Of a stretch of 64,000 bases of DNA, positions 19,278 to 27,472 are shown in pieces. The position numbers and the translations under genes are program-made. The notes beneath the pieces are model-generated. The model ran no database searches. It worked only from the letters and a program-made list of their open reading frames with translations, and was not told where the DNA came from. Location: contig NZ_SRSF01000001.1 of the NCBI RefSeq assembly GCF_004803465.1, forward strand, positions 558,501 to 622,500, written 5' to 3'. Source of the DNA: Neolewinella litorea (GTDB taxonomy: Bacteria > Bacteroidota > Bacteroidia > Chitinophagales > Saprospiraceae). Positions within the stretch are counted from its first letter, which is position 1. Each line of letters begins with the position of its first letter.

Positions 19278-20565
19278 TCTTACCCTGCAAATAATCCATT
19301 GCGAGGTTAGCATACAATTGCACTCCGTAGGTGAGTCCCCGCTCGTCGATCACGAAGTCCGGGGTGTGGTGGCCCGGGGCCGCGCTGCGATCCATACTGG
19401 GCGACATACCGCCGAGGAACAGAAAGAGGGAGGGAACCTCGTTGGCGAAAAAGGAGAAATCCTCCGCGCCGGTGACGGGGTTCACGAGGTGTACGTTATC
19501 CTTGCCGACGGTGGCTTGTACGGTAGGGAGCATGCGCTCGGTCATTTCCGGATCGTTGTAAGTCACTGGATAGCCTTCGTCAATGGTTACCTGGGCCTCC
19601 GCGCCCGAGCTGGCCGCGATATTGGTGGCCGTACGCCGAATCTTATCGAAGATATCCTTCTTCATATCCTCATCGAGGGTCCGGATGGTTCCAATCATGG
19701 TTACTTCCTCGGGGATGATGTTGCTGCGTACCCCTCCCTGAATTTTCCCGACGCTTATCACGGCGGCTTCCTTGGTCAGTTCCGTTTGCCGCGACACGAT
19801 CAGCTGCAGGCCGGTCACGATTTGGGCCGCGGCCGTGATCGGGTCGACTCCCGACCAGGGGGAAGATCCGTGCGCCTGCTTTCCCTTCACCACGATAGTA
19901 AATGAGTTGCTGGCCGCCATGGCACCGCCGGGTTTGTAGTTGACGTGCCCGACGGGCGTCTGGGAGTTGATGTGTATCCCGAAAGCGGCCTCCACGCCGT
20001 AATCGCTCAGGACTCCTTCCTTGACCATAAGCTGAGCTCCACCTTCCTCTCCCTCGGGTGCCCCTTCTTCGGCCGGCTGAAAGAGGAAGACCACCGTTCC
20101 GGGGATATCCTCACGTTGCTTGGTCAGAAGCTCCGCTGCCCCCATGAGCATCGCAACGTGGGTGTCGTGACCGCAGGCGTGCATCACCCCTACCGTTTCA
20201 CCCCGGTATTCACCGGTTGCTTTGCTCGCGAAGGGAAGGTCGGCCCGCTCGGTCACCGGCAGCGCGTCAATGTCGGCGCGCAGGGCAACCACGCCGCCCG
20301 GTTTTCCGCCTTTAAGCACGCCCACCACGCCGGTATGGGCTACGTTCGTACGAACTTCGAGACCCAGCGACCGCAGGTGTTCAGCGATGTATTTCCCGGT
20401 CTCAAATTCCCGGTTGCTCAGCTCAGGGTACTGATGTACGTGGCGACGCCATTCGATGACCCGGTCTTCGATCTCCCCAGCGGCAGCTTTGGTCTGGGAA
20501 TAATCGGTCTGAGCGGTCAGGCCGGAACAGGCGACAAGAAAAATACAGGTTAGGAGCTTTTGCAT
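19267..20565 (-). CDS. exported M20D-family amidohydrolase
   Basis: A 432-residue metal-dependent amidohydrolase of the M20D family (hippurate, N-acetyl-diaminopimelate and IAA-amino-acid hydrolases). A signal peptide (residues 1-19, ending 'GLTAQ') suggests a periplasmic site. Metal ligands lie in 'MHACGHDTH', the 'PAEEGAPEGEEGG' segment, 'GIHI' and the final 'GHHTPDF'; the dimerisation lid lies between. It would release amino acids from N-acylated substrates; the exact substrate cannot be told. The ATG at 20565 is chosen because it starts the signal peptide. It is the first gene of the three-gene unit with DUF4421 and DoxX. Confidence 0.9.
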   Translation of the reverse strand: MQKLLTCIFLVACSGLTAQTDYSQTKAAAGEIEDRVIEWRRHVHQYPELSNREFETGKYIAEHLRSLGLEVRTNVAHTGVVGVLKGGKPGGVVALRADIDALPVTERADLPFASKATGEYRGETVGVMHACGHDTHVAMLMGAAELLTKQREDIPGTVVFLFQPAEEGAPEGEEGGAQLMVKEGVLSDYGVEAAFGIHINSQTPVGHVNYKPGGAMAASNSFTIVVKGKQAHGSSPWSGVDPITAAAQIVTGLQLIVSRQTELTKEAAVISVGKIQGGVRSNIIPEEVTMIGTIRTLDEDMKKDIFDKIRRTATNIAASSGAEAQVTIDEGYPVTYNDPEMTERMLPTVQATVGKDNVHLVNPVTGAEDFSFFANEVPSLFLFLGGMSPSMDRSAAPGHHTPDFVIDERGLTYGVQLYANLAMDYLQGKNGK

Positions 20566-20611
20566 CGACGGGATAATTTGCCGGGGAAGATACACTTTTC
20601 CGCAAGCGCCA

Positions 20612-21106
20612 TCAGCATACCTTATCGGCGCAGGCCGATGAGGCGAAGGCGTCGGGCTTGGCCTTGAACACGAAGCCCATCCCGAGAATGTAGCCCATGG
20701 CTTCCTTCAGGGCCACGTTGCTCTGGAAGTGGGGGTCGGTGTTGATGTCGGCGTGTACTTCCAGCTCCACGTTGTACTTATCCAGGATTCCGCAGAGGGC
20801 ATAGGCAATCTCGACGGATCGACCGACTTCCAGGATCATGCGTTCGCGCAGACCGATACCCATCTTGCTCTTGTAGTTGGCGATGAACATGAAGCCTCCC
20901 CGCTTCTCCCGCAGAAATACGATCACGGTAGCAAACTCAATATTTTGTCCCCTTACCTGGCTGTCGGTTCCGATGCATACCTTAAGCCGGTGCCCCTCGG
21001 CGGTTTCGCGGACGATCGTTTCCTCGACCGCTTTTTCTATGGGCTGGGTGATCCTCCGGCCGTCGTAGCGGCGCCATTGCATTTCCGTCAGGGCCTTTGT
21101 ATTCAT
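20612..21106 (-). CDS. YkuK-type RNase H-like family protein
   Basis: A 164-residue protein of the DUF458/YkuK family, predicted to have an RNase H-like fold. The motif 'IGTDSQVRG' near residue 45 holds the first conserved acidic residue, 'LEVHADINTDP' near 115 another, and 'KAKPDAFASSACADKVC' ends the protein as expected. Function is unproven; a nucleic-acid-related role is inferred from the fold only. The ATG at 21106 fits the family's start. It lies between the amidohydrolase unit and the divergent AAA+ gene. Confidence 0.8.
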   Translation of the reverse strand: MNTKALTEMQWRRYDGRRITQPIEKAVEETIVRETAEGHRLKVCIGTDSQVRGQNIEFATVIVFLREKRGGFMFIANYKSKMGIGLRERMILEVGRSVEIAYALCGILDKYNVELEVHADINTDPHFQSNVALKEAMGYILGMGFVFKAKPDAFASSACADKVC

Positions 21107-21244
21107 GGGGTTAGAAGTTTATTGGGTCATCGTGAAGATACACTTCCCCCACCAGCCTTAGGATGCCGGCACGCGACCAAGGCTTAACATTATTACCCCA
21201 AGATTGTCTGCCCGGTTATCGGATATAACACTTACTTTACCATT

Positions 21245-23908
21245 ATGCGCGAGACTAAGGAGAAGGAGGCCGTTATTCCCACCTTCAAGTTCAAGGAGCT
21301 AAAGGTCTATAACTCAACCGAGTACCTTTGGGACAACCTAAAGAGATACCGGCAGGTATTCGACCGTCACGCCACGGCCTACGTATACACCGAGCTCTCG
21401 CTGTTCAACAAGCGATTTGATATCGAAGACTGGACCCTCCGGGTGACCCTCAAGTGCTTCAGTACGGATGATTCCGGCCGCCAGGAGTTGTGTAGCCTGT
21501 CGATCGAGAAGGAAGTCAGCCGGTTCGATCATTTGATCTACGTACGCGAAGGCTGGGGCAACCAGAAGAAGGGTACGATCTGGAAGGCGGGTACCTACTG
21601 CTGGGAGGCTTACGTGGACGGGCAACGCATCGGCAGCAAGTACTTCTACATCATCGAGCCGGACCGGAACGGCTTGCACGATCCGGATGCCGAATTTGAC
21701 CCGCCCGCCCGCATCGCCGACAAGTACCTGAAGCTGAGTTCGGTGCGCCTGTACGAGGGCCCCTACGACGACCTCTCCGCCGAAGACCGCGTCTACCTCA
21801 AGGAATTTGCCAGCCAGGAGACCCGGTACGTTTACCTGGAAGTGGAATTCCGCAACCTGCAGCCTGGCCGCGACTGGTACCTCGAGCTCTTCACCAAGTT
21901 TCATAACCAGGCGCGGGACCTGAAGGGACAGGTCAGCCGGCTCACCCACGTAAAGAAAGGGGAAGAGACCATCCGCGTAGCCGCGGGCTGGGGTTCGGCT
22001 ACTCCGAGTCTGTGGCAGCAGGACCACTACACCGCTGATATCGTTTTTCTGGACTGCCTGGTCGCCACCATTCCCTTCACCGTTGGTGATGAAGCGCAGG
22101 TAGGCACGCCACCCGTATACCTCCCTGATTCGCCCCGCCCGGTGACGCTGGCCCCCGATGAGGACGGCAACGAAACCTTCGAGCACATCATGAGCGGGTT
22201 GGATGACCTTATTGGACTGGAGGAGGTAAAGCAGCAGGTACGCGACCATGCGGTCTATATCCGCTTTCTGCAACTCCGACAGAAACGGGGTTTCGAAATG
22301 GATACGGGCATCGATGTCCACGCCGTATTCAGTGGTAACCCCGGTACGGGCAAAACCACCGTGGCCCGCATGATGGGCAAGCTCTACAAGAAAATGGGGT
22401 TGCTGACCAGTGGCCACACGGTCATTGCCGACCGGGTGGATCTCGTCGGAGAATACATCGGTCAAACCGCGCCCAAAACCCGTGAGGTGATCGAAAGCGC
22501 CCGCGGGGGCGTGCTGTTCATCGACGAGGCTTACTCGCTGGCGCGCAGCAACGACGACGGCAAGGATTTCGGCCGGGAGGTGATCGAGATACTGGTCAAG
22601 GAAATGTCTAACGGCCCCGGCGATATGGCCGTGATCGTTGCGGGTTACACCGAAGAGATGAACCGATTCCTGGACAGCAACACCGGCCTTAAATCGCGCT
22701 TCAAACACTATTACGAATTCCGCAATTTTCTGCCGCAGGAACTAAGCCTGATTGCCGACTACGCCGCCAAGCGCCTGGGTGTAAGCTTTACCCTGGAGGC
22801 CAAGGCCCGCGTAGACGAAACGATCACCAAGGCCTTCCGCAGCCGCGACCGTACTTTCGGTAACGCCCGCTATGTCCACGACCTGGTCGAGAAAGCGAAG
22901 GTGCAAATGGCCCTCCGCATCATGCAGAAAGATAATACCGGGGAAAGCCTGTCCGATGAGTACCTGAGCACCATAGAACTCGGCGACGTGATCGGCATCC
23001 ATTCCCTGGTGGAACGCGCCCGTCCGCTCATTCCCGTCAACGAATCCCTGCTTGCGGCTACGCTCGACGAGCTCGACGCGCTGGTGGGCATGGAAAACAT
23101 CAAAGCCCAGTTGCACGAATTGGTCAGCCTGGTACGGTATTACCGGCAAACCGGGCAGGATGTCCTGAATGCCTTTCACCTGCACACGGTGCTGGTCGGT
23201 AATCCCGGCACGGGTAAGACCACCATTGCAAGGATTCTCGCAACTCTATACAACGCCCTGGGCGTCCTGGAGCGAGGCCACATTGTGGAAACCGACCGCC
23301 AAGGCCTGGTCGCAGGCTACGTGGGGCAAACCGCGGAGAAGACCGCCAAGGTGATCGAGGATGCCATCGGGGGTGTACTCTTCATCGATGAGGCCTATGC
23401 GCTCACCCAAAACAGTACGGGACAGCGGGGCGACTTTGGCGACGAAGCGATCCAGACCCTGCTGAAGCGGATGGAAGACCAGCGTGGACAATTTTTCGTG
23501 TGCGTGGCAGGGTATCCCGAAAACATGCAAAGCTTCCTGAAGGCCAACCCCGGACTGAGCAGTCGCTTCGACAAGATCTTACGCTTTGAGGATTACAGTC
23601 CGGCCCAACTCATTGAGATAGCCGACCGGATGTTCCGGCAGCGCAAGGCGCAGGTATCTGCTCCCGCCCGGCTCCATCTCACGAACTACCTCACCTTCCT
23701 GCACAAGTACCGCGACGCCTACTTTGGCAATGCGCGTACCGTACGGCAACTGGTTGATGACGTAGTGCGCCGGCACGATCTCCGACAGGCCGCGGAGACC
23801 GGACGCACGAAGCGGTCCTCGAAACCCCGGATCGCGAAGGCCGATGTGGAGCACTTGAAACTGGACACCAAGGCGCTGTCGATTCAGCGCAAGGGGATCG
23901 GCTTCTAG
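21245..23908 (+). CDS. tandem CbbX/SpoVK-type AAA+ ATPase with duplicated N-terminal beta domain
   Basis: An 887-residue cytoplasmic protein with four parts. Residues 12-138 and about 160-282 are two related beta-rich domains; both carry a 'GWG' motif at the same relative place (103-105 and 248-250). Two CbbX-like AAA+ modules follow, with Walker A 'GNPGTGKT' at 364-371 and 652-659, Walker B 'VLFIDEAY' at 423-430 and 711-718, and arginine-finger-like 'SRF' at 484-486 and 773-775. Both ATPase sites look intact. CbbX, SpoVK and EccA relatives remodel protein complexes; here the beta repeats may choose the target. The gene is monocistronic, and its TAG stop shares a CTAG with the convergent lipoprotein gene. 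The true target is unknown. Confidence 0.85.
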   Translation: MRETKEKEAVIPTFKFKELKVYNSTEYLWDNLKRYRQVFDRHATAYVYTELSLFNKRFDIEDWTLRVTLKCFSTDDSGRQELCSLSIEKEVSRFDHLIYVREGWGNQKKGTIWKAGTYCWEAYVDGQRIGSKYFYIIEPDRNGLHDPDAEFDPPARIADKYLKLSSVRLYEGPYDDLSAEDRVYLKEFASQETRYVYLEVEFRNLQPGRDWYLELFTKFHNQARDLKGQVSRLTHVKKGEETIRVAAGWGSATPSLWQQDHYTADIVFLDCLVATIPFTVGDEAQVGTPPVYLPDSPRPVTLAPDEDGNETFEHIMSGLDDLIGLEEVKQQVRDHAVYIRFLQLRQKRGFEMDTGIDVHAVFSGNPGTGKTTVARMMGKLYKKMGLLTSGHTVIADRVDLVGEYIGQTAPKTREVIESARGGVLFIDEAYSLARSNDDGKDFGREVIEILVKEMSNGPGDMAVIVAGYTEEMNRFLDSNTGLKSRFKHYYEFRNFLPQELSLIADYAAKRLGVSFTLEAKARVDETITKAFRSRDRTFGNARYVHDLVEKAKVQMALRIMQKDNTGESLSDEYLSTIELGDVIGIHSLVERARPLIPVNESLLAATLDELDALVGMENIKAQLHELVSLVRYYRQTGQDVLNAFHLHTVLVGNPGTGKTTIARILATLYNALGVLERGHIVETDRQGLVAGYVGQTAEKTAKVIEDAIGGVLFIDEAYALTQNSTGQRGDFGDEAIQTLLKRMEDQRGQFFVCVAGYPENMQSFLKANPGLSSRFDKILRFEDYSPAQLIEIADRMFRQRKAQVSAPARLHLTNYLTFLHKYRDAYFGNARTVRQLVDDVVRRHDLRQAAETGRTKRSSKPRIAKADVEHLKLDTKALSIQRKGIGF

Positions 23909-24699
23909 AATTCCGTAAATACCCTATCGTCCAGGGTATCGCGCACCGCTATGTCGTCTAGTTGAAAGCGACCGCCGCGGTCGCCCGAAAGCATAATACC
24001 GTTGTAGTCCTTGTACCCGTTGAAGGGTGTTTCGAGGGCGGGGACCGTGTCGGCGGCGTTTCGGTAGAACTGCCAGGTATTCACCAGGTAGTTGTCCTGG
24101 TCAACGTAGAGCCGGTAACGGTTGCCCGGAGTGTCGCCCACTTCATCGAAGGTCAACTCGATCACCTCGGAGGGGCGAGCTTTTTGGGGATCGGTTTCCT
24201 GACCAATGTACTTCAGCGTCACGCCGCTGTCCTTTAGCTTGAAGGGCTGTACCAGCCAGTAGCTGTCGTTGATGAACATGGAATTGGCAGACTGCAGATA
24301 GATATCGAGGCTATCGGGGTCGGTCATTTCCTGACCCATTTTCTGCACGGCCCCCGTGAGTCGATCTTCGTCGCTGTAGTCGAGCAGGTAGATTATGCTG
24401 TCCTGCGGGACTTCGATGCGCACCCTGTCTTCCGCTTTATCCCATACCAGGTCCCGCGCCCCGAAGAAGTTCCAGCTGATGTAACGGGCCTGGTCGTACG
24501 CGCGCCTGCCACCGTGGTGGACCACGACGCTGTCCGCGATAGCAATGGCTTGCGGGTCGGAGCCGGCTTCATCGAAGCCCTCGGCGGGGGGATTACTGTC
24601 GACGTCCGCGGCCGGAGCGGCGGTGGTGTCCGGATCCGTGGGACCACAGGCGCAAAAGAGGACAAGGGGGAGGAAAAGCAGGGTAAGTCTTGTTTTCAT
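23905..24699 (-). CDS. lipoprotein of unknown function, LolA/LolB-like features
   Basis: A 264-residue lipoprotein from the ATG at 24699 (another ATG lies 9 nt upstream). The signal 'LLFLPLVLFCAC' gives a lipobox Cys at about residue 18, followed by a low-complexity Pro/Ala/Asp linker. The mature domain has repeated beta strands ('YLLDYSDEDRLTGAVQ', 'NRYRLYVDQDNYLVNTWQFY') and an 'HHGGRRAYDQARYISWNF' segment resembling outer-membrane lipoprotein-sorting-like proteins of Bacteroidota. I cannot assign a cargo. It converges on the AAA+ gene, sharing its stop tetranucleotide, and follows the EEP-family gene after 18 nt on the same strand. Confidence 0.7.
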   Translation of the reverse strand: MKTRLTLLFLPLVLFCACGPTDPDTTAAPAADVDSNPPAEGFDEAGSDPQAIAIADSVVVHHGGRRAYDQARYISWNFFGARDLVWDKAEDRVRIEVPQDSIIYLLDYSDEDRLTGAVQKMGQEMTDPDSLDIYLQSANSMFINDSYWLVQPFKLKDSGVTLKYIGQETDPQKARPSEVIELTFDEVGDTPGNRYRLYVDQDNYLVNTWQFYRNAADTVPALETPFNGYKDYNGIMLSGDRGGRFQLDDIAVRDTLDDRVFTEF

Positions 24700-24717
24700 A
24701 CGGGGCATAACGGGAAA

Positions 24718-25812
24718 CTACCTGAGCAGTTCGGCCGAAAGATAGACGGGTTGGTGGTCGCTGAACCGGAAATCCTGGTTAATGGCTTTGATCTGCCGGA
24801 GCCGTACGTTCGGGCTTGTGAGGTAGTAGTCAATTACGCTGCGTTCCGAGCGGTGGGCGTTGTAGGCCTCATCCGATTTGCGAACCGTGGCAACCGCGGG
24901 ATCGTAAGCCCAAGCCCAACCTTCGGGCATAAAATCGAAGGCAACGGCCGCGGGCAAGATCGTCTCTTCTACGGTGGGGTTCAGACTGAACCAGTTGAAT
25001 CCGGGCGGCACCTGGTTCCAGTCTCCCCCCACAATCACGTAACTCCCCGCCGCGTAGTCCTCGAGTACCCGCTCGCGCAGGAAATTCATCTGCTGACGCC
25101 GGAGGCTTCCGTCCGAGTCGTAGGCTGAGAGGTGTACGTTGTAAATGACCAAGGGAACATCCCAGGAGGTCTGGAACACCTGGCGCAGGGCACAGCGGTC
25201 CAACTGAAAGAGGCGAGTAGGCCAGCCAAATTCTCCCGGGAGTTGAATTCGCTCGGAGATCGACGGGAGATACCGGCTCATCGTCACCAACCCGCTCCGT
25301 ACGCGACCGTAATGGTCCCAGGGTTGAAACAGCGGTATGGGTACCCGCTCGCTCTGGAAATTGGGAGCGTAAGTGGCTGCGTAATCTGGGCGCGCTAGGC
25401 GTGCGGTGTCCAGTTGATTGGTGAAGTAGCTGCGGCGGCTCGCCGTATCGATCTCCTGCAGGAGGAAGAAGTCGCTCAGGGTATTGGCCAGCGTCAGCCG
25501 CTGTCCGGCTACGTATCGGTCCACGTTCTCTTGCGGACTGCGGGCCCGCCCCAGGTCCGTCCAGAAGAAATCACCGCGGTTGTAAAAGAAGTAATCCTCC
25601 GATCCCAGGCCGCCGTAGCCGACATTCCAGGTTACGAACGTCAGCAGTGAATCCTCGATAACCGCAGGCGTAGCACCGGAAGGTTCAATTGGGGATAATG
25701 TAACCGTTCCTTCGGGCCGCCAGTCGGTCAGCGTACCGTAGATCAGGACGCCGCCCAGGTAGATCAACACAAGGAAAACAGGGTACCGAAGTACCCGCCA
25801 GATCGTATGCAT
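24718..25812 (-). CDS. endonuclease/exonuclease/phosphatase-family protein, membrane-anchored
   Basis: A 364-residue protein with one N-terminal membrane helix (about residues 7-27) and an EEP catalytic domain. Family features are 'FVTWNVGYGG' near 58, 'FFLLQEID' near 115 with the metal-binding Glu, 'YNVHLSAYDSDG' near 225, 'IVGGDWNQVPPG' near 260 and the final 'RFSDHQPVYL' with the catalytic His. Members cut phosphodiesters in nucleic acids or phospholipids; the substrate here cannot be told. The active site is predicted outside the cytoplasm. The ATG at 25812 sits 3 nt after a TACCTTTG box, suggesting a leaderless mRNA. The lipoprotein gene follows at 18 nt. Confidence 0.85.
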   Translation of the reverse strand: MHTIWRVLRYPVFLVLIYLGGVLIYGTLTDWRPEGTVTLSPIEPSGATPAVIEDSLLTFVTWNVGYGGLGSEDYFFYNRGDFFWTDLGRARSPQENVDRYVAGQRLTLANTLSDFFLLQEIDTASRRSYFTNQLDTARLARPDYAATYAPNFQSERVPIPLFQPWDHYGRVRSGLVTMSRYLPSISERIQLPGEFGWPTRLFQLDRCALRQVFQTSWDVPLVIYNVHLSAYDSDGSLRRQQMNFLRERVLEDYAAGSYVIVGGDWNQVPPGFNWFSLNPTVEETILPAAVAFDFMPEGWAWAYDPAVATVRKSDEAYNAHRSERSVIDYYLTSPNVRLRQIKAINQDFRFSDHQPVYLSAELLR

Positions 25813-25815
25813 GCT

Positions 25816-25823
25816 CAAAGGTA
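25816..25823 (-). promoter_or_regulatory. -7 box placed 3 nt before the EEP-family start codon
   Basis: Minus-strand TACCTTTG, a perfect TAnnTTTG match, ends 3 nt before the ATG, so transcription would begin at or next to the start codon. Confidence 0.55.
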
Positions 25824-25882
25824 CTGGTCCGGCGGGGTAAGGCCCCGGCAAACCTTTGCCGACAAAAGTTGTACCCTAAGCC

Positions 25883-27472
25883 ATGCAAATAGATCGTCTA
25901 CCCTTTTCCGAAGTACCCCAGTTTTCGAAGCGTGATGTGGCCTACGCAACCGGTAGCGCCGATCTGGCCCCCTTCAGTAAGTACCCCGTTTCCCTGGATG
26001 CCTTTGCACAGGTAATGCAGGACAAGGACCGCGATCCTATTGACCGCGACCTGTTGGCCAATGAATTGGGGCAGCAGTTCGCCAACCTGCCCCAGGAGCC
26101 GGCCGTCACCGAAGCGATACAGCACCTGCGTTCGCGGCAAACCTATACCGTTATTACGGCCCACCAGCCCTCGCTCTTCTTCGGCCCGCTGTACTTTGTA
26201 CTGAAGATCTGCTCGGCGATAAACCTCGCGCGGCAATTGCAAGAACGTTACCCCGACCGAAGGTTTGTCGCGGTGTTCATCAGCGGTGGGGAAGACCACG
26301 ATTTTGCCGAGGTCAATCACACTTACGTCTACGGAAATCGCATCACCTGGGATAATGAACTCGGTGGACCCGTCGCTGCCTACCCCACCGATAGTCTGGC
26401 ACCCGTGCTGGAACAACTAAAGGAGGTGCTTGGAGACCGGGAAACGGCTCGTGAGATTTACGAGAAAATAGAAAAAGCCTACACCGGCTATGACCGCTAC
26501 GGTACGGCTACCCTGGCCCTGGTACATGAGCTGTTCGGTCGCTACGGCCTGGTGGTGGCGGACATGAGCCGGCCGGCGTTCAAGAATGCCTTCCGCCCCA
26601 TTATGGAAAGGGAGCTGTTTGATTCGGTCAGCCAGCCCCTGATCGAAGCCGCCCAGCAGAAACTTGAACGCCTGGGCTACAGCGGTCAGGCCCACGCCCG
26701 CGAGATCAACCTGTTCTACCTCACGCCGCGCCGCCGCGACCGCATCGTGCGGCAGGACGGCGGTTTTCGCGTACTGGACACCGACCTCCGGTTCAGTGAA
26801 ACGGAACTCCGACAGGAACTGCAGGACCACCCCGAACGGTTCAGTCCGAACGTGGTCATGCGTCCCCTCTTCGAGGAAATGATCTTTCCCAATCTGGCCT
26901 ACATTGGCGGGGGTGGAGAACTGGCCTACTGGCTGGAACGCAAGGAACAATTCGCTGCGTTCGGAGTCAACTTCCCGATGTTGATCCGGCGCAATTCCGT
27001 ACTGTGGATCGACAAGGGTAATCAGAAAAAGCTGGACAAACTGGCACTCGACTACCGCGAGTTGTTCCGGGATGCCGACCTGATCATCCGTGACTACGTG
27101 GCCGAGCAGTCGGAGAACGAACTCAGTCTGGCCGAAGAACTCGCCCAACTGGAGGCGCTGTTCCAGAGCATCGCCCGCAAGGCCGAGGAGATCGACCCGA
27201 CCCTGGCGAAGGCCGTCATGAGTGAGCACGCCAGACAGGCCAAGGCGGTAGAAAACCTGGAAGGCCGTCTGCGCCGTACCGAAAAGCAACGGTTCGAAAC
27301 AGCCATGAACCAGATCCGGGGCCTGCGCGACAAGCTCTTCCCCGAGAACGGCATGCAGGAACGCTACGACAGCTTCCTCAACTTTTACCTGCAGGAGGGA
27401 GACCGCTTCTTCGACGTCCTCGTAGAAAACCTGGACCCGCTGCAAGAAGGGCTGGTGGTGATCCGCCCCTAG
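25883..27472 (+). CDS. bshC: bacillithiol biosynthesis cysteine-adding enzyme
   Basis: A 529-residue BshC, the putative cysteine ligase that adds Cys to GlcN-malate in the last step of bacillithiol synthesis. Recognisable features are 'TAHQPSLFFGPLYFVLKI' near residue 92, 'FISGGEDHDFAEV' near 130 (a nucleotide-binding-like core), 'FPNLAYIGGGGELAYWLE' near 333 and the long C-terminal coiled coil (about 410-490). Length fits the family. bshA and bshB are not in this window. The gene is divergent from the EEP-family gene, and its TAG stop shares CTAG with the convergent tricorn-like gene. It suggests bacillithiol rather than glutathione as the low-molecular-weight thiol. Confidence 0.95.
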   Translation: MQIDRLPFSEVPQFSKRDVAYATGSADLAPFSKYPVSLDAFAQVMQDKDRDPIDRDLLANELGQQFANLPQEPAVTEAIQHLRSRQTYTVITAHQPSLFFGPLYFVLKICSAINLARQLQERYPDRRFVAVFISGGEDHDFAEVNHTYVYGNRITWDNELGGPVAAYPTDSLAPVLEQLKEVLGDRETAREIYEKIEKAYTGYDRYGTATLALVHELFGRYGLVVADMSRPAFKNAFRPIMERELFDSVSQPLIEAAQQKLERLGYSGQAHAREINLFYLTPRRRDRIVRQDGGFRVLDTDLRFSETELRQELQDHPERFSPNVVMRPLFEEMIFPNLAYIGGGGELAYWLERKEQFAAFGVNFPMLIRRNSVLWIDKGNQKKLDKLALDYRELFRDADLIIRDYVAEQSENELSLAEELAQLEALFQSIARKAEEIDPTLAKAVMSEHARQAKAVENLEGRLRRTEKQRFETAMNQIRGLRDKLFPENGMQERYDSFLNFYLQEGDRFFDVLVENLDPLQEGLVVIRP

